NCBI RefSeq assembly: GCF_010672085.1
Contig: NZ_JAAHHT010000005.1
Location: 21,879-85,878, forward strand
Origin: Okeania sp. SIO3I5
Lineage (GTDB): Bacteria > Cyanobacteriota > Cyanobacteriia > Cyanobacteriales > Microcoleaceae
DNA: 64,000 bases
Reading direction: 5' to 3'
In this document: positions 18,601 through 27,293 of the stretch, in pieces
Numbering within the stretch: the first letter of the stretch is position 1
Layout: every line of letters starts with the position of its first letter
The notes under the pieces: model-generated
Told to the model about the DNA's origin: nothing
Databases searched by the model: none
Seen by the model: the letters and a program-made list of their open reading frames with translations, nothing else
Program-made: the position numbers and the translations under genes

Positions 18601-19056
18601 CGACTGCATCTTACCCGTAGTAACCTCTAACTCCCAATTTCCACCTTTAGTTGCATTTCCCGTTAAAGTTTGAGAAGCTGCAATTTCTGCCCCTGTCAAA
18701 CCTCGCAACTTACTCACAAACTCAGCACCCGCATCCCCGGCAGCAACATTACAACCATAAAGTAGCAGATTATCAATTTGCCACTCCTCTAATTGAGCCT
18801 GGTAACGTCCGAAAGTATCTAAACTAAGTTGACTGTTACCCAAATACAAACAACCAGGACTTCCGTGGGAAATAATGTGAACAATTTTTAGCTCTGGATG
18901 CTGCTGTAAAATTTGGTGGATTTGCAGAAAGCCATCAGTAGCCTCGTCGAGTCGGAATGCTTGGACTTCTGGGAGAATGCCCTCAATTAGTTGCTGGTAG
19001 TTTTCTAGCCCAGCATCAATAAATGCGGCAGTGTGGAATTTTGCACTGATTTTCAT
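15601..19056 (-). CDS. DUF4347 / SBBP beta-propeller / RTX secreted protein
   Basis: This 1151-residue protein has three parts. Residues 1-160 are a DUF4347 domain, typical of giant cyanobacterial secreted proteins, with IVHIISHGSPG (H64) and LLLYGCNVAAGDAG (C102). Residues about 170-580 are eight or so SBBP-type repeats (WAEEIGGSG, GIATDSNDNVLVTGSF) predicted to form a beta-propeller. Residues about 585-1080 are dense calcium-binding RTX nonapeptides (GGxGxDxLx). The C-terminus (DTFVLAPGMGKDTIFDFEDG to the end) resembles a type I secretion signal, and there is no N-terminal signal peptide. It should be exported by an ABC/HlyD/TolC system not encoded here, and then bind Ca2+ outside the cell. 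It lies between the taxis receptor and CheA genes on the same strand. Confidence 0.9.
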   Translation of the reverse strand: MKISAKFHTAAFIDAGLENYQQLIEGILPEVQAFRLDEATDGFLQIHQILQQHPELKIVHIISHGSPGCLYLGNSQLSLDTFGRYQAQLEEWQIDNLLLYGCNVAAGDAGAEFVSKLRGLTGAEIAASQTLTGNATKGGNWELEVTTGKMQSVLALLPEVRKGYAYVLNPKPKLEWAEEIGGSGFDEGWGIATDSNDNVLVTGSFQNSININGNTIQSNGGSDSYVAKFLSDGTLDWTTEIGGSGYEWGQKIATDSNGNIFAIGNFENSVQIGGISGGGTGLSSNGGIDAYLVKFFSDGTLDWAKEIGGSGYDTGHDIAIDSSDNVLVTGSFEDEMNIGINSHGNKDAYVAKFLNDGTLEWAREIGGLDSDEGRGIATDSNDNVLITGYFEKDINIGAIPSAVQYGFNTYVAKLDSDGDVEWAKNIGGGRGDLGIGITTDIDDNVLVTGRLIGDMDIYKDNTIDLTSNGAQDSYVVKLNDDGDLEWKEQIGSIDRDGGYDIATDSLGNVLVTGYFSNSDINIDQNSTNDLTNNGRRDGYVVKFSSNSNLVWAEEIGSSGLDHGWGIATDSKDNVLVTGSFSDNNINIDQNNTNDLTNNGRRDGYVVKFSECQALQGTASSETIDGSDCDDTISSFGGNDTIFGNDGNDEASGGRGDDNLSGGNGSDTLNGDGGNDTLLGEADNDILIAGPGNDFLEGGSGNDTLNGGNGSDTLNGDGGNDTLKGENGRDILDGGVGNDLLEGDRGNDTLKGDRGSDTLKGDRGNDILTGNRGNDLLEGGTSNDTLKGDRGNDTLKGENGKDILDGGVGNDLLDGGNKSDTLEGNKGKDTLLGGKGNDILTGGSGNDSLDGGDNNDTLKGNRGNDTLLGGKGNDILDGGVGNDLLNGGNSRDSLTGGEGNDTLNGENGKDTLDGGVGDDLLSGGDREDSLVGSDGKDTLNGGKGNDILTGGLGNDSLDGGDNNDTLNGDRGNDTLLGGNGNDVLDGGVGDDLLNGGNSRDSLTGGEGKDTLNGENGKDTLDGGIGDDLLDGGDRKDSLIGGEGNDTLNGGKGNDILEGGVGDDLLDGGVGKDSLYGNAGNDTFVLAPGMGKDTIFDFEDGSDLIKLEGGLTFGGLTIQNSGGSTLIKDTASGEKLAILDGVDHNSIDTIDFI

Positions 19057-19358
19057 AGTTAGACCTTTTTGAATAATTATCTATGAATTAATCAGGTAGT
19101 CTCAGAAATTTTATGAAAAATTTCTCTCCGGGTTTACATAGAACAATTCAAAATTCAAAATTCAAAATTCAAAAATAATCCCTGACTGAACACCCGCGTG
19201 TTTAGCCATCAGCGTTTTTTGCTGCTTATTTGGGTGCAGTTCAGCCCATGAATCCTCGTAGCATAAAACAGATAATCCCAGATTTTTATAGATCATACCA
19301 GATTTTAGCCAACAGTTACAAACCCTAGGGATGCTGGTGCGTTGCCACCCACCCTACT
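19057..19358. pseudogene. Gap with tnpB 5'-end remnant
   Basis: Bases about 19190-19275 match the start and left end of the intact tnpB gene at 44340-44420 (GCGTGTTT, TTTTTTGCTG-TTATTTGGGT, GAATCCT-GTAGCAT), but with in-frame stops. It is a decayed terminus of an IS200/IS605-type element. AATTCAAAATTC repeats precede it at 19145-19175. Confidence 0.7.
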
Positions 19359-19863
19359 GAACTAACAACTTAATCCGTACATCCGTGGCATAATCCGTGT
19401 GAGCGTTATGGTTGTTGGGTTGATCCTAACGGATCAGCTCCGCTAACGTTCCTCAACCCAACCTACGCCTTACTACGTCTTGCTGAACTAACAACTTAAT
19501 CCGTATATCCGTGGCATAATCCGTGTGAGCCTTATGGTTGTTGGGCTTCGGTATTCCTCAACCCAACCTACGCCCTACTGAACTAACAACTTAATCCGTA
19601 TATCCGTGGCATAATCCGTGTGAGCCTTATGGTTGTTGGGCTTCGGTATTCCTCAACCCAACCTACGCCCTACTGAACTAACAACTTAATCCGTATATCC
19701 GTGGCATAATCCGTGTGAGCCTTATGGTTGTTGGGCTTCGGTATTCCTCAACCCAACCTACGCCCTACTGAACTAACAGCTTAATCCGTATATCCGTGGC
19801 ATAATCCGTGTGAGCCTTATGGTTGTTGGGTTTCGGTATTCCTCAACCCAACCTACGCCCTAC
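19359..19863. repeat. Five tandem 95-bp repeats
   Basis: Units start at about 19359, 19484, 19580, 19675 and 19770. Each holds GAACTAACAACTTAATCCGT, ATAATCCGTGTGAGCC and a GGTTGTTGGG...CCCAACCTACGCC inverted pair. The last three copies are nearly identical, so expansion is recent. The array ends 5 bp before the MCP gene's 3' end. Confidence 0.88.
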
Positions 19864-19868
19864 AAATT

Positions 19869-22800
19869 CTAATTCACCTTAAACTCAGCAACATTCTTTT
19901 CTAACTCTCCAGCAACTGCTAGTAACTTATCAAAAGAATTCACCACAGTCATAGATTGCTCAGAAGTTTGATTAGCGATCGCTGCCACTTCCTGAATTGT
20001 CTTTGACAGTGCGCTAGAAGTATCAGCTTGAGTAGTAGCAGAAACAGTAATCTCCCCTACCAACTCACTAATTTGTCCGCTCACATCCAACACATCTGTC
20101 AAAGTTTGTCGCGCTCCTTTAACTAACTGAGTACCAAGCATGACTCGCTTTCGTCCGACTACCATAGCTTTAATAACTTCAGTAGTGCCAGATTGAAGTT
20201 CCTCAACAATTTGTTCTATTTCCTGAGTAGCAGTAGCTGACTGTTCCGCTAGAGAACGTACTTCACTAGCAACCGTAGCAAACCCTTGATCATCTTGCCC
20301 CGCTCTGGTTGCCTCTACCGAAGCATTCAAAGCCAAAACATTTGTTTGATTTGCCAAATCATTAATCAAACTCAGTACCCGGGAAATCTTCTTAGAAGTT
20401 TCTCCTAAACTCTTCACCTTCCGAGCAGTTGCTTCCACTGTTTTCTGAATTCCCACAATCCCATCCACAGTCTTGTTCATGGCAGCATCACTCGTTTGGA
20501 GAATCTGATTTGCCTGCTGCACCTTAGTTTCTGCTTGTTGAGCATTAGCTACCACTGCCTTCACAGAATTAGTCATCACCTGAATTTGTTGGAGAGCATT
20601 AGCTATTGCTTCAGCTTGACGTTGAGCTTCACCAGACAACTTTTTAATTTCTGTTTCATTCCCTTCCGTTGTCGAACTCACAACATTTGTTGCCGACTGC
20701 ACCTGCAATACCAACTGCTGCAAGTTTTCAATCGTGGCATTAAAGAAATCAGCCACAGTTCCCATTACCCCAGTTGTTACACCAGCTCGCACTGTCAAAT
20801 CCCCATCAAAAGAATTTTCGATTTCTGCCAAAAACTTTTCGATCTGATTTTCTAATAATTCTTTTTGCTGTTGCTGTTCAATAGATATACTTTCAGCTTT
20901 TTGACGAGCTTGTTCAATTTCTTGTAATAAAATCGCCTGATCGAGAGCATACCCGATCTGTAAAGCCACCTGCTTAAACACCTCAACATCTGACTCTAAC
21001 CAGTTGCGAGTTTCAGAACATTGATGCACACCCAATAAACCATATAAAGTTTGGTTCACCAAAATCGGAGCCACCATATTCGCCTTAACCTGCCATTTTC
21101 CTAATTGTTCTTCATGGCAAGCTGTCAAACCTGCCTTACTCACATCTGGTGTAACCTGTACCCTTCCTTGACGATAGGGTTCCACATAATCTGCTGGAAA
21201 ACAAGTTACCTCAGTTTCCATCTCTGCAATATTGATATACCCCTGTCTTACCGCTTCACTAATAATCTTGCCATCCCAGTCTTCATCAAAGCGATAAACT
21301 ACCACCCGGTCAGCTTCTATTAATTTTAGTCCTTCTTCTACTCCGGTACGGAAAATGCGTTCGATATCAAGAGATTCCCGAATCCTTAAGCTGATTTGAT
21401 TCAGTTTTTTTGACTGTTCAACACTCGTCCTTTGTTGTTGTATCAGATTTTCCTGTTCGACTGCAAAACCAATTTGAGTTGCTAATTGCTTAATGAAATC
21501 AACTTCCGAGTCTTTCCAGTTCCGGGGAGCAGAACATTGATTAGTCACAAAGAAACCATACAGCTTTTTCTCAACAATAATTGGAGCTGTCAAAGTCGCT
21601 TTAATTTCTAGAGGTTCAGCATCTTTTAAATAACATTCGGTATTCTTAGCATCATCAATCATAGTTTGGGAGGGATCGTGCAGATTATTAAATACCTTAA
21701 TTCGTCCTCGCAGATAAGCTTTAATATGATGTTCCTTAAAACATTTACTGTCTAGCTTACTATCCAGAGCAGCAGGCCACATACTATCTACTGATTCAGC
21801 TACAACAGTACCATTGTAGTCATCATCTAACTTATAAATCATCACTCGATCTGCTGCTAACACTTGACGAGTCTCCACCACTACAGTGTTAAAAATATCC
21901 TGTTCGTTCAAAGATTCCCGAATCATCGAACTAATTTCATTCAAACGTCGTGCTTGTTCAGTCGCGACTTTTTGCTGTTCTAAAAGTCTTTTTTGTTCTA
22001 AGGCAGTGCTGAGTTGGGTAGATAACTGTTTAACAAAGTTGATTTCTGATTCTTGCCAACTTCGAGGTCGAGAACATTGATGAATAATCAATAAACCATA
22101 CAGTTGTGCTTCTACTAGAATTGGAGCAACAATATTGGCTTTAACTTCAAAGGGTTCTAATAGTTTAAAGTGACACTCAGCTATCCCAGATGCTTTAATA
22201 TTTTCAATTGTGCTAATTTGCCCCCGCAGATAAGGTTTAAAATTTTTGGCAAAGCAAGGATCGGCTATTTTCTGACCTAGAGTTGCTGTCCAACCCTGAC
22301 CAACTGATTCTGCTACCACTGTACCCACCATATCTGCATCAAACCGATAGATAATCGTGCGTTCTGCTCCCAGAGCATTACGAGCTTCTTCAATAACAGT
22401 ATCAAAAACTTCTTCAGTATTCGTGGTACTCCGCAGACTGTTGGAAATTTCATTTAATAATCGAGCTTGTTTCGCTACAGCTTGTTGGCTTTCTAATAGG
22501 TATGCTTGGTCTAGAGCATACCCAACTTGAACACCAACTTTCCCCATCAAATCTATTTCTAATTCTGTCCAAGCTCTGGGACCAGAACATTGATGAGCAA
22601 TTAACAGACCTTGCAGTTTTTTCTCTACTACAATGGGAGCAACTAAATTAGCTTTGACCTCAAAAGGTTCCAGTTGACGGATATGACAATCAGTTAATCC
22701 CGCTTCATAAACATTTTCTGTAGCTTTAACTCGTCCTTGTTGATAGGGTTGTACATAGCGATCGGCAAAACAGGGGTCAGCAATTTTTGCTCCCAAAGCT

Positions 22801-23807
22801 TTTGGCCAGTTACTATCAACTGATTCAGCAATAACTGTGCCTTTCCAATCGCTATCAAATTCGTAGACTACTACTCGGTCTGAATTTAAAGCACTGCGGG
22901 TTTGTTCGACTGCAGCAACTAATATGTCTTTCAGATTCAGAGATTTACGAATTTCGGCATTAATTTGATTTAATTTTTGAGCTTGTTGAGTAGCTACCCG
23001 TTGTTTTTCTAAAAGTAACGCTTGGTCTACAGCATAACCCAGTTGAATTGCCAATTGCTGGAAAAATTCTATTTCTGATTCTATCCATTGTCGGGGTTCA
23101 GCACAATGATGCGCTATTAATAAACCCATTAATTCTCCATTGGCAAGAATGGGAGCGACTAAGTTGGCTCTAACGGCAAAGGGTTCAAGTTGACCAATGT
23201 GACATTCTGTTAATCCCGCTTCGTAAATATCAGCGATCGCCCTGACTCGCCCTTTTTTATAAAATTCTACGTAGCGATCGGCAAAACAAGGGTCAGTTAT
23301 TTCAGCTCCCAGAGATTCTGGCCATTTCACATCTACTGATTCGGCAATAACTGTACCTTGCCAATTTTTATCAAATTCATATACTACAATCCTGTCTGTT
23401 TGTAAAGCAGCTCTGGCATCTTCCACAACAGTTTTAAAGATATCTTCAACGTTAAGAGATTCCCGAATATTAGAAGTTATTTGGTTTAATAATTCGGCTC
23501 TTTCTGCTGCTGCTCCTTCTGTTTCTATTAATGATTGAAGTTGATTAATTCTGACATCAATATTAGAGCGTAATACTGCTAAATCTTCTGCTAAAGCATT
23601 AGTTTTTGCTTTTAAACCTAGAGAGCTTTGTGAAGAAGATGTTTGGTTAGTATTTGGCTGCCACACTTCTACTGGCACAATTTTCACTTCTTCATTATTT
23701 GATTCAGATTCTGCAGTTTCTTGATGAGATTTTTGATTGTAATCTTTAGCTTGATTTGGCACTCTATTATCTTGTTGGTTTGTTTTTCTAAAACGTGTCT
23801 GTGTCAT
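19869..23807 (-). CDS. pixJ: Methyl-accepting chemotaxis protein with five tandem CBCR-like GAF domains (PixJ-like)
   Basis: This 1312-residue taxis receptor passes signals to CheW/CheA and has no transmembrane segment. Residues 1-100 are polar with a coiled coil. Five GAF domains of about 170 residues follow. GAF1 has DPCF (C174) and CH (C202); GAF2 DPCF (C346) and CH (C374); GAF3 DPCF (C518) and CH (C545); GAF4 SKCF (C689) and CY (C725); GAF5 VTCF (C869) and CH (C897). These match the two bilin-linking cysteines of DXCF cyanobacteriochromes such as TePixJ. The usual GRV...L-CH..QLEPF-V-ANLVAPI and GLLIAH-C--PR-W blocks are also present. A HAMP-like stretch (about 985-1035) leads to the signalling domain, whose hairpin tip region contains NVLALNASVEATRAG and FATVASEVRSLAEQ. 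It is most similar in design to PixJ and to Nostoc PtxD. Bilin binding is an inference. Confidence 0.93.
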   Translation of the reverse strand: MTQTRFRKTNQQDNRVPNQAKDYNQKSHQETAESESNNEEVKIVPVEVWQPNTNQTSSSQSSLGLKAKTNALAEDLAVLRSNIDVRINQLQSLIETEGAAAERAELLNQITSNIRESLNVEDIFKTVVEDARAALQTDRIVVYEFDKNWQGTVIAESVDVKWPESLGAEITDPCFADRYVEFYKKGRVRAIADIYEAGLTECHIGQLEPFAVRANLVAPILANGELMGLLIAHHCAEPRQWIESEIEFFQQLAIQLGYAVDQALLLEKQRVATQQAQKLNQINAEIRKSLNLKDILVAAVEQTRSALNSDRVVVYEFDSDWKGTVIAESVDSNWPKALGAKIADPCFADRYVQPYQQGRVKATENVYEAGLTDCHIRQLEPFEVKANLVAPIVVEKKLQGLLIAHQCSGPRAWTELEIDLMGKVGVQVGYALDQAYLLESQQAVAKQARLLNEISNSLRSTTNTEEVFDTVIEEARNALGAERTIIYRFDADMVGTVVAESVGQGWTATLGQKIADPCFAKNFKPYLRGQISTIENIKASGIAECHFKLLEPFEVKANIVAPILVEAQLYGLLIIHQCSRPRSWQESEINFVKQLSTQLSTALEQKRLLEQQKVATEQARRLNEISSMIRESLNEQDIFNTVVVETRQVLAADRVMIYKLDDDYNGTVVAESVDSMWPAALDSKLDSKCFKEHHIKAYLRGRIKVFNNLHDPSQTMIDDAKNTECYLKDAEPLEIKATLTAPIIVEKKLYGFFVTNQCSAPRNWKDSEVDFIKQLATQIGFAVEQENLIQQQRTSVEQSKKLNQISLRIRESLDIERIFRTGVEEGLKLIEADRVVVYRFDEDWDGKIISEAVRQGYINIAEMETEVTCFPADYVEPYRQGRVQVTPDVSKAGLTACHEEQLGKWQVKANMVAPILVNQTLYGLLGVHQCSETRNWLESDVEVFKQVALQIGYALDQAILLQEIEQARQKAESISIEQQQQKELLENQIEKFLAEIENSFDGDLTVRAGVTTGVMGTVADFFNATIENLQQLVLQVQSATNVVSSTTEGNETEIKKLSGEAQRQAEAIANALQQIQVMTNSVKAVVANAQQAETKVQQANQILQTSDAAMNKTVDGIVGIQKTVEATARKVKSLGETSKKISRVLSLINDLANQTNVLALNASVEATRAGQDDQGFATVASEVRSLAEQSATATQEIEQIVEELQSGTTEVIKAMVVGRKRVMLGTQLVKGARQTLTDVLDVSGQISELVGEITVSATTQADTSSALSKTIQEVAAIANQTSEQSMTVVNSFDKLLAVAGELEKNVAEFKVN

Positions 23808-23947
23808 AATTTTATTACTTATGGTTAATGAGGAATTAATTCATGGATGTAACTAATTTTTTGATTCTGAATTCTAAATTTGTTAACTCCATTGCAAAAA
23901 CAAATTCTGACTCCTGACTCCTTTCTCCTGTCTCCTGAATTCTCAAT

Positions 23948-24427
23948 TCATTTTTCTATGTATTCGATAATTGCTTCAATATCTAAAATCATCTTTTCTT
24001 CTCCTGCTGAATTCGTGCAAGTTCCCTGAATAAATTTTTCAACAAGAGAATTTGTTTTATGATTTTTTGTTGCACTAATTTCTTGGCTTTCAACATCGAT
24101 TAAGTTACCTACTTTTTGCACTAAAATACCCAGATAACTATCTCGAAATTTTACTTTCACTACCCGAAGTTTTTGCTGATAGTATCCAGTAGAAAGCAAA
24201 GGTTCAAAACCCATCAAATAAGCAAGATCGATCGACCAGAGAATTTCTCCTTGCCATTGAAATACTCCTGCAACTACACTTGGCATCCCCGGGATTTGTA
24301 AGATTGTTCTGTAATCTAAAGTAATCACTTCATCCAGCTCACGGGTAGACAGTATAACCTCTAAAGTCTTAGTAACTTTTAGAGATATAAATTGTTGATT
24401 ACTATTTAATAATGGTTGTTTTGCCAT
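23948..24427 (-). CDS. pixI: CheW-type adaptor (PixI-like)
   Basis: This 159-residue CheW domain couples the receptor to the CheA kinase. Signature parts are FISLKVTKTLEVILSTRELDEVI, the loop QIPGMPSVVAGVFQWQGEILWSIDL, and VVKVKFRDSYLGILVQKVGNLIDV. It lies 140 bp upstream of the MCP gene and downstream of the CheY gene on the same strand, the order of the pix, ptx and hmp operons. Confidence 0.92.
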   Translation of the reverse strand: MAKQPLLNSNQQFISLKVTKTLEVILSTRELDEVITLDYRTILQIPGMPSVVAGVFQWQGEILWSIDLAYLMGFEPLLSTGYYQQKLRVVKVKFRDSYLGILVQKVGNLIDVESQEISATKNHKTNSLVEKFIQGTCTNSAGEEKMILDIEAIIEYIEK

Positions 24428-24659
24428 TGGCTTTTTTTAACATTTTAGTCATTAAATATAGCTAAGAAAGAATTGGTTAGAACATAAACTGATGATGAAT
24501 CTCAGACTAGGAAATGTTTTTCCAACTGTTCCCAGTTAAGTGCTATACCTAGTGCAGGATGGCAGAAATAACTGACCAGTTACATGCATCTTAAAAGCCT
24601 TACTAACTAATACATTTGAATTTTGAATTTTGAATTTTGAATTCCGCGTAGCGTATTTT

Positions 24660-25028
24660 TCAAACAACCAATTTTTCTAATGTTGCCACAAGTTCATCTC
24701 GATCAACTGGTTTAGTAACATAAGCAGATGCACCCTGCTTCATACCCCACTTTTGATCTATTTTCTCTGATTTACTAGAACAAATAATAATTGGAATATT
24801 TGCTGTATTTTCTTGATTTTTTAGTTCTCTACACAAACTATAACCACTTTGACCAGGTAATACAACATCCATTAATATTGCATCAAAATTTTGTTGCACC
24901 AAGATAGCTTTAGCTGCTTCTGCTGTAGTTACATTCAAGACATCATATCCTGATTTTTTCAAACAGTCAGTCAGAATAGTAGCTTCTGTTGGACTATCTT
25001 CTACGATTAAAACACTTCCCTTTGCCAT
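24660..25028 (-). CDS. pixH: CheY-type response regulator (PixH-like)
   Basis: This stand-alone receiver of 122 residues has the acidic pair in LIVEDSPTEA, the phosphorylated Asp in AILMDVVLPGQSGY, a Ser in IICSSKS at the Thr/Ser position, and Lys in VTKPVDRDEL. It presumably carries phosphate from the CheA protein, with the PATAN regulator as the other output. It is separated from the PATAN gene by about 1 kb of non-coding DNA, more than usual for this operon. Confidence 0.92.
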   Translation of the reverse strand: MAKGSVLIVEDSPTEATILTDCLKKSGYDVLNVTTAEAAKAILVQQNFDAILMDVVLPGQSGYSLCRELKNQENTANIPIIICSSKSEKIDQKWGMKQGASAYVTKPVDRDELVATLEKLVV

Positions 25029-26072
25029 TGCTTATCTTTCCACTGTCAAAACTAATTTAATAATAATTCCTAATGCTTGCTACTCTTTAATATTTTTCTA
25101 AAAGTTTATTTTTCTTCACAAAACCATAGTAATTACTCGGTTATATTTCAGTGAACAACTTTTCTTGCTTCTCTGATTTAATTTTGCTTTTAAGGTTGGT
25201 TGATTTAGTAAACTAAAACTAAGTAGCAATATTCTCAGCAAAAGTCAAGTAGGTGATTCAATACTATTTTCTTGAAAGGAGCAAATAGTAGTAGTTTTCT
25301 CAATCAAAATTATTTTGATTGTACAATCCCGTCTTTTAATTAGTTATTACACATCTCCATAAAATCGGGAATAAGGAATAGGGAATTAAGAGTAAATAAT
25401 TAATAATTTCTGTAAGATAATTGATTTTATTTTTGATGATTGAAGATGTTTATAGAAAAGAGGGAATAGAGAATAGTAAATAGGGCATAGAGAATAGTAA
25501 ATAGGGCATAGGGTATAAGAAGCAAATAATTGATAATTTCTGTACCAATCCGACGACTCCCCCCTATCTAACTTCTCACTTCTCACTTCTGACTTCTGAC
25601 TTAGTTTACCGAATAATTAAGGTTTAAAGCCTCTCAATTTAAAGGAGAAACAAGAAAAAATTTTCATCATTCGTCAATCTTATTCTTTTCAAGGAGAGGT
25701 AATTATTAATTATTAATTATTAATTGTTGAACCTGCCTCTACCATAAATTAAGATTTTCAGAGAACTACCCAAAAATCTAGATAGGTAGTTAAATTTATT
25801 AACATATTTTAGTGACCATTTTTTGAATTCAAAATTCACGCATTCAAAGTTCAAAAATTTTGGTTCTAAGTGAATTTCAATAATTGTTTAATTAAGGATT
25901 CTTTTTCTCGTTCTTGAGAACGAAAAAATCAAAAATATTTTCCTTATTTCAAGCCTCTGACTTTAGGCAGAGATTATAATGAGCGAATTAATAATTTTGA
26001 ATTTTGAATTGATTTGACATGAGCAATAGCAATAGCAATATTGACTTATTCTTGAGCAGTTAAAATTTTGGA
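25029..26072. other. Long gap inside the taxis locus
   Basis: No gene is supported. Visible are an AATAGTAAATAGGGCATAG tandem repeat (about 25470-25520), CACTTCTGACTTCTGACTT repeats (about 25570-25600), a TTAATTATTAATTATTAATT run (about 25705-25730) and AATTTTGAATTTTGAATT-type repeats at 25995-26015. A promoter for the CheY gene may lie here, but none is evident. Confidence 0.65.
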
Positions 26073-27293
26073 CTACATAGATAAATGTTTTTTAAGAATT
26101 TTTAAAATTTCTTCTGGTTTAGCAGGTTTATTCAAAAATTCAGCAGCGCCAATTAATTTAGCCCGACTACGATCTATCAAATTATTCCGACTGGTAAAAA
26201 TAATTATAGGTATTTTTTCAAATACTGGAGCTTGCCGTAAAAATTGATAAACAGTATAACCATTAACATCAGGCATTTCTAAATCAAGAAAAATTAAATC
26301 TGGTTTATTTTTGGCAATTTCCACAAATCCTTTGATTGGATTTTGTATACCAATCAGCTCATATCCAGCAGATATAACAACCTGCTTTAATGTTTCAATA
26401 ATTACTGCACTATCATCAATACAAGCAATTAATTGCTTTTTTTTAGGTATAGTCTTGTCTGTCTCTTTTGGAGAATTAGCTTTTACTAAAGATGATTGGA
26501 AATTCGGTTCTGGTAAATCTGGAATTGTTCGTAATTGTACTAACCCTTTGTTGATTAAGGGAAGTAAAGTATTACTGACAGCTAATACTGATTTTTGTAG
26601 CTTGCAGGCAATATCCCACAGAGTTAGATTGCCCTGTAAATATTTACCCCAACCTGATAAAGCTTCTGGAGCAATAGGTTTTTTAGGAACAGGCGCCAGG
26701 TTTAGGTTGAAACTTTCAACACCTGCTTTTTGAGATAGATATTGCATATGAGCAATTTTTGTTAAAATTGCTTCTATTTCCCGATAACATAGAGATAAAC
26801 CCAGGGATAATTCTGATTTACTATTAGGGTTTCCTTCCCACTCATGTGTTAGCTCTGGGTAGGGACTCATGGAAAATAATATTTCTAGGGTGACAGTCCG
26901 AATGACTGCTTTTGCTTGAGAAATAGTGATTTGATTTTTGGTAATTCCTTCATACAGGAGTAAATATTCCCAAGGTTTGTCTGGATCTGATAGTAGTTGT
27001 GAGGTTATAGGATGCCACTCAGGGCAGTACAATCTAACCCGTCGTTCCCAACGCCTTACTCTGTGGATAGGGCTAGTAGCATAGAGTAATCTACCGTAGA
27101 ATAGGTTGATTTGTCCTTCTTTGGCCGGACTATTTAATAATACTTTGCCAGTAGCACTTCGTTGGCTCAGTCCATCTAAATATTCGGCTAATTTGATTAA
27201 TTGTTTGTTACCAGACATTGATTTTAAAGTTCTAACACTAGAACTTGAATAATCCTCAAGTTTTGTATATGTGCTAACATTATTAATGGCCAT
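26073..27293 (-). CDS. pixG: PATAN-domain response regulator (PixG/PatA-like)
   Basis: This 406-residue protein has an N-terminal PATAN domain (KQLIKLAEYLDGLSQRSATG, GQINLFYGRLLYATSPIHRVRRW) and a central helical part (LQGNLTLWDIACKLQKSV). The C-terminal receiver has QLIACIDDSAVIIETLK, phospho-acceptor Asp in LIFLDLEMPDVNGY and Lys in FLNKPAKPE. PATAN-REC proteins are outputs of cyanobacterial taxis systems, acting on type IV pilus polarity, and PatA controls heterocyst pattern. The start ATG 27293 (MAINNVS) is preferred over 27314. It is first in the minus-strand phototaxis series. Confidence 0.92.
   Translation of the reverse strand: MAINNVSTYTKLEDYSSSSVRTLKSMSGNKQLIKLAEYLDGLSQRSATGKVLLNSPAKEGQINLFYGRLLYATSPIHRVRRWERRVRLYCPEWHPITSQLLSDPDKPWEYLLLYEGITKNQITISQAKAVIRTVTLEILFSMSPYPELTHEWEGNPNSKSELSLGLSLCYREIEAILTKIAHMQYLSQKAGVESFNLNLAPVPKKPIAPEALSGWGKYLQGNLTLWDIACKLQKSVLAVSNTLLPLINKGLVQLRTIPDLPEPNFQSSLVKANSPKETDKTIPKKKQLIACIDDSAVIIETLKQVVISAGYELIGIQNPIKGFVEIAKNKPDLIFLDLEMPDVNGYTVYQFLRQAPVFEKIPIIIFTSRNNLIDRSRAKLIGAAEFLNKPAKPEEILKILKKHLSM

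Noticed and set aside
19359..19863. CRISPR array
   Set aside because: The repeat is continuous (95-bp tandem units) without unique spacers, and no cas gene is present. The same applies to 27541-27606 and 41865-42104.
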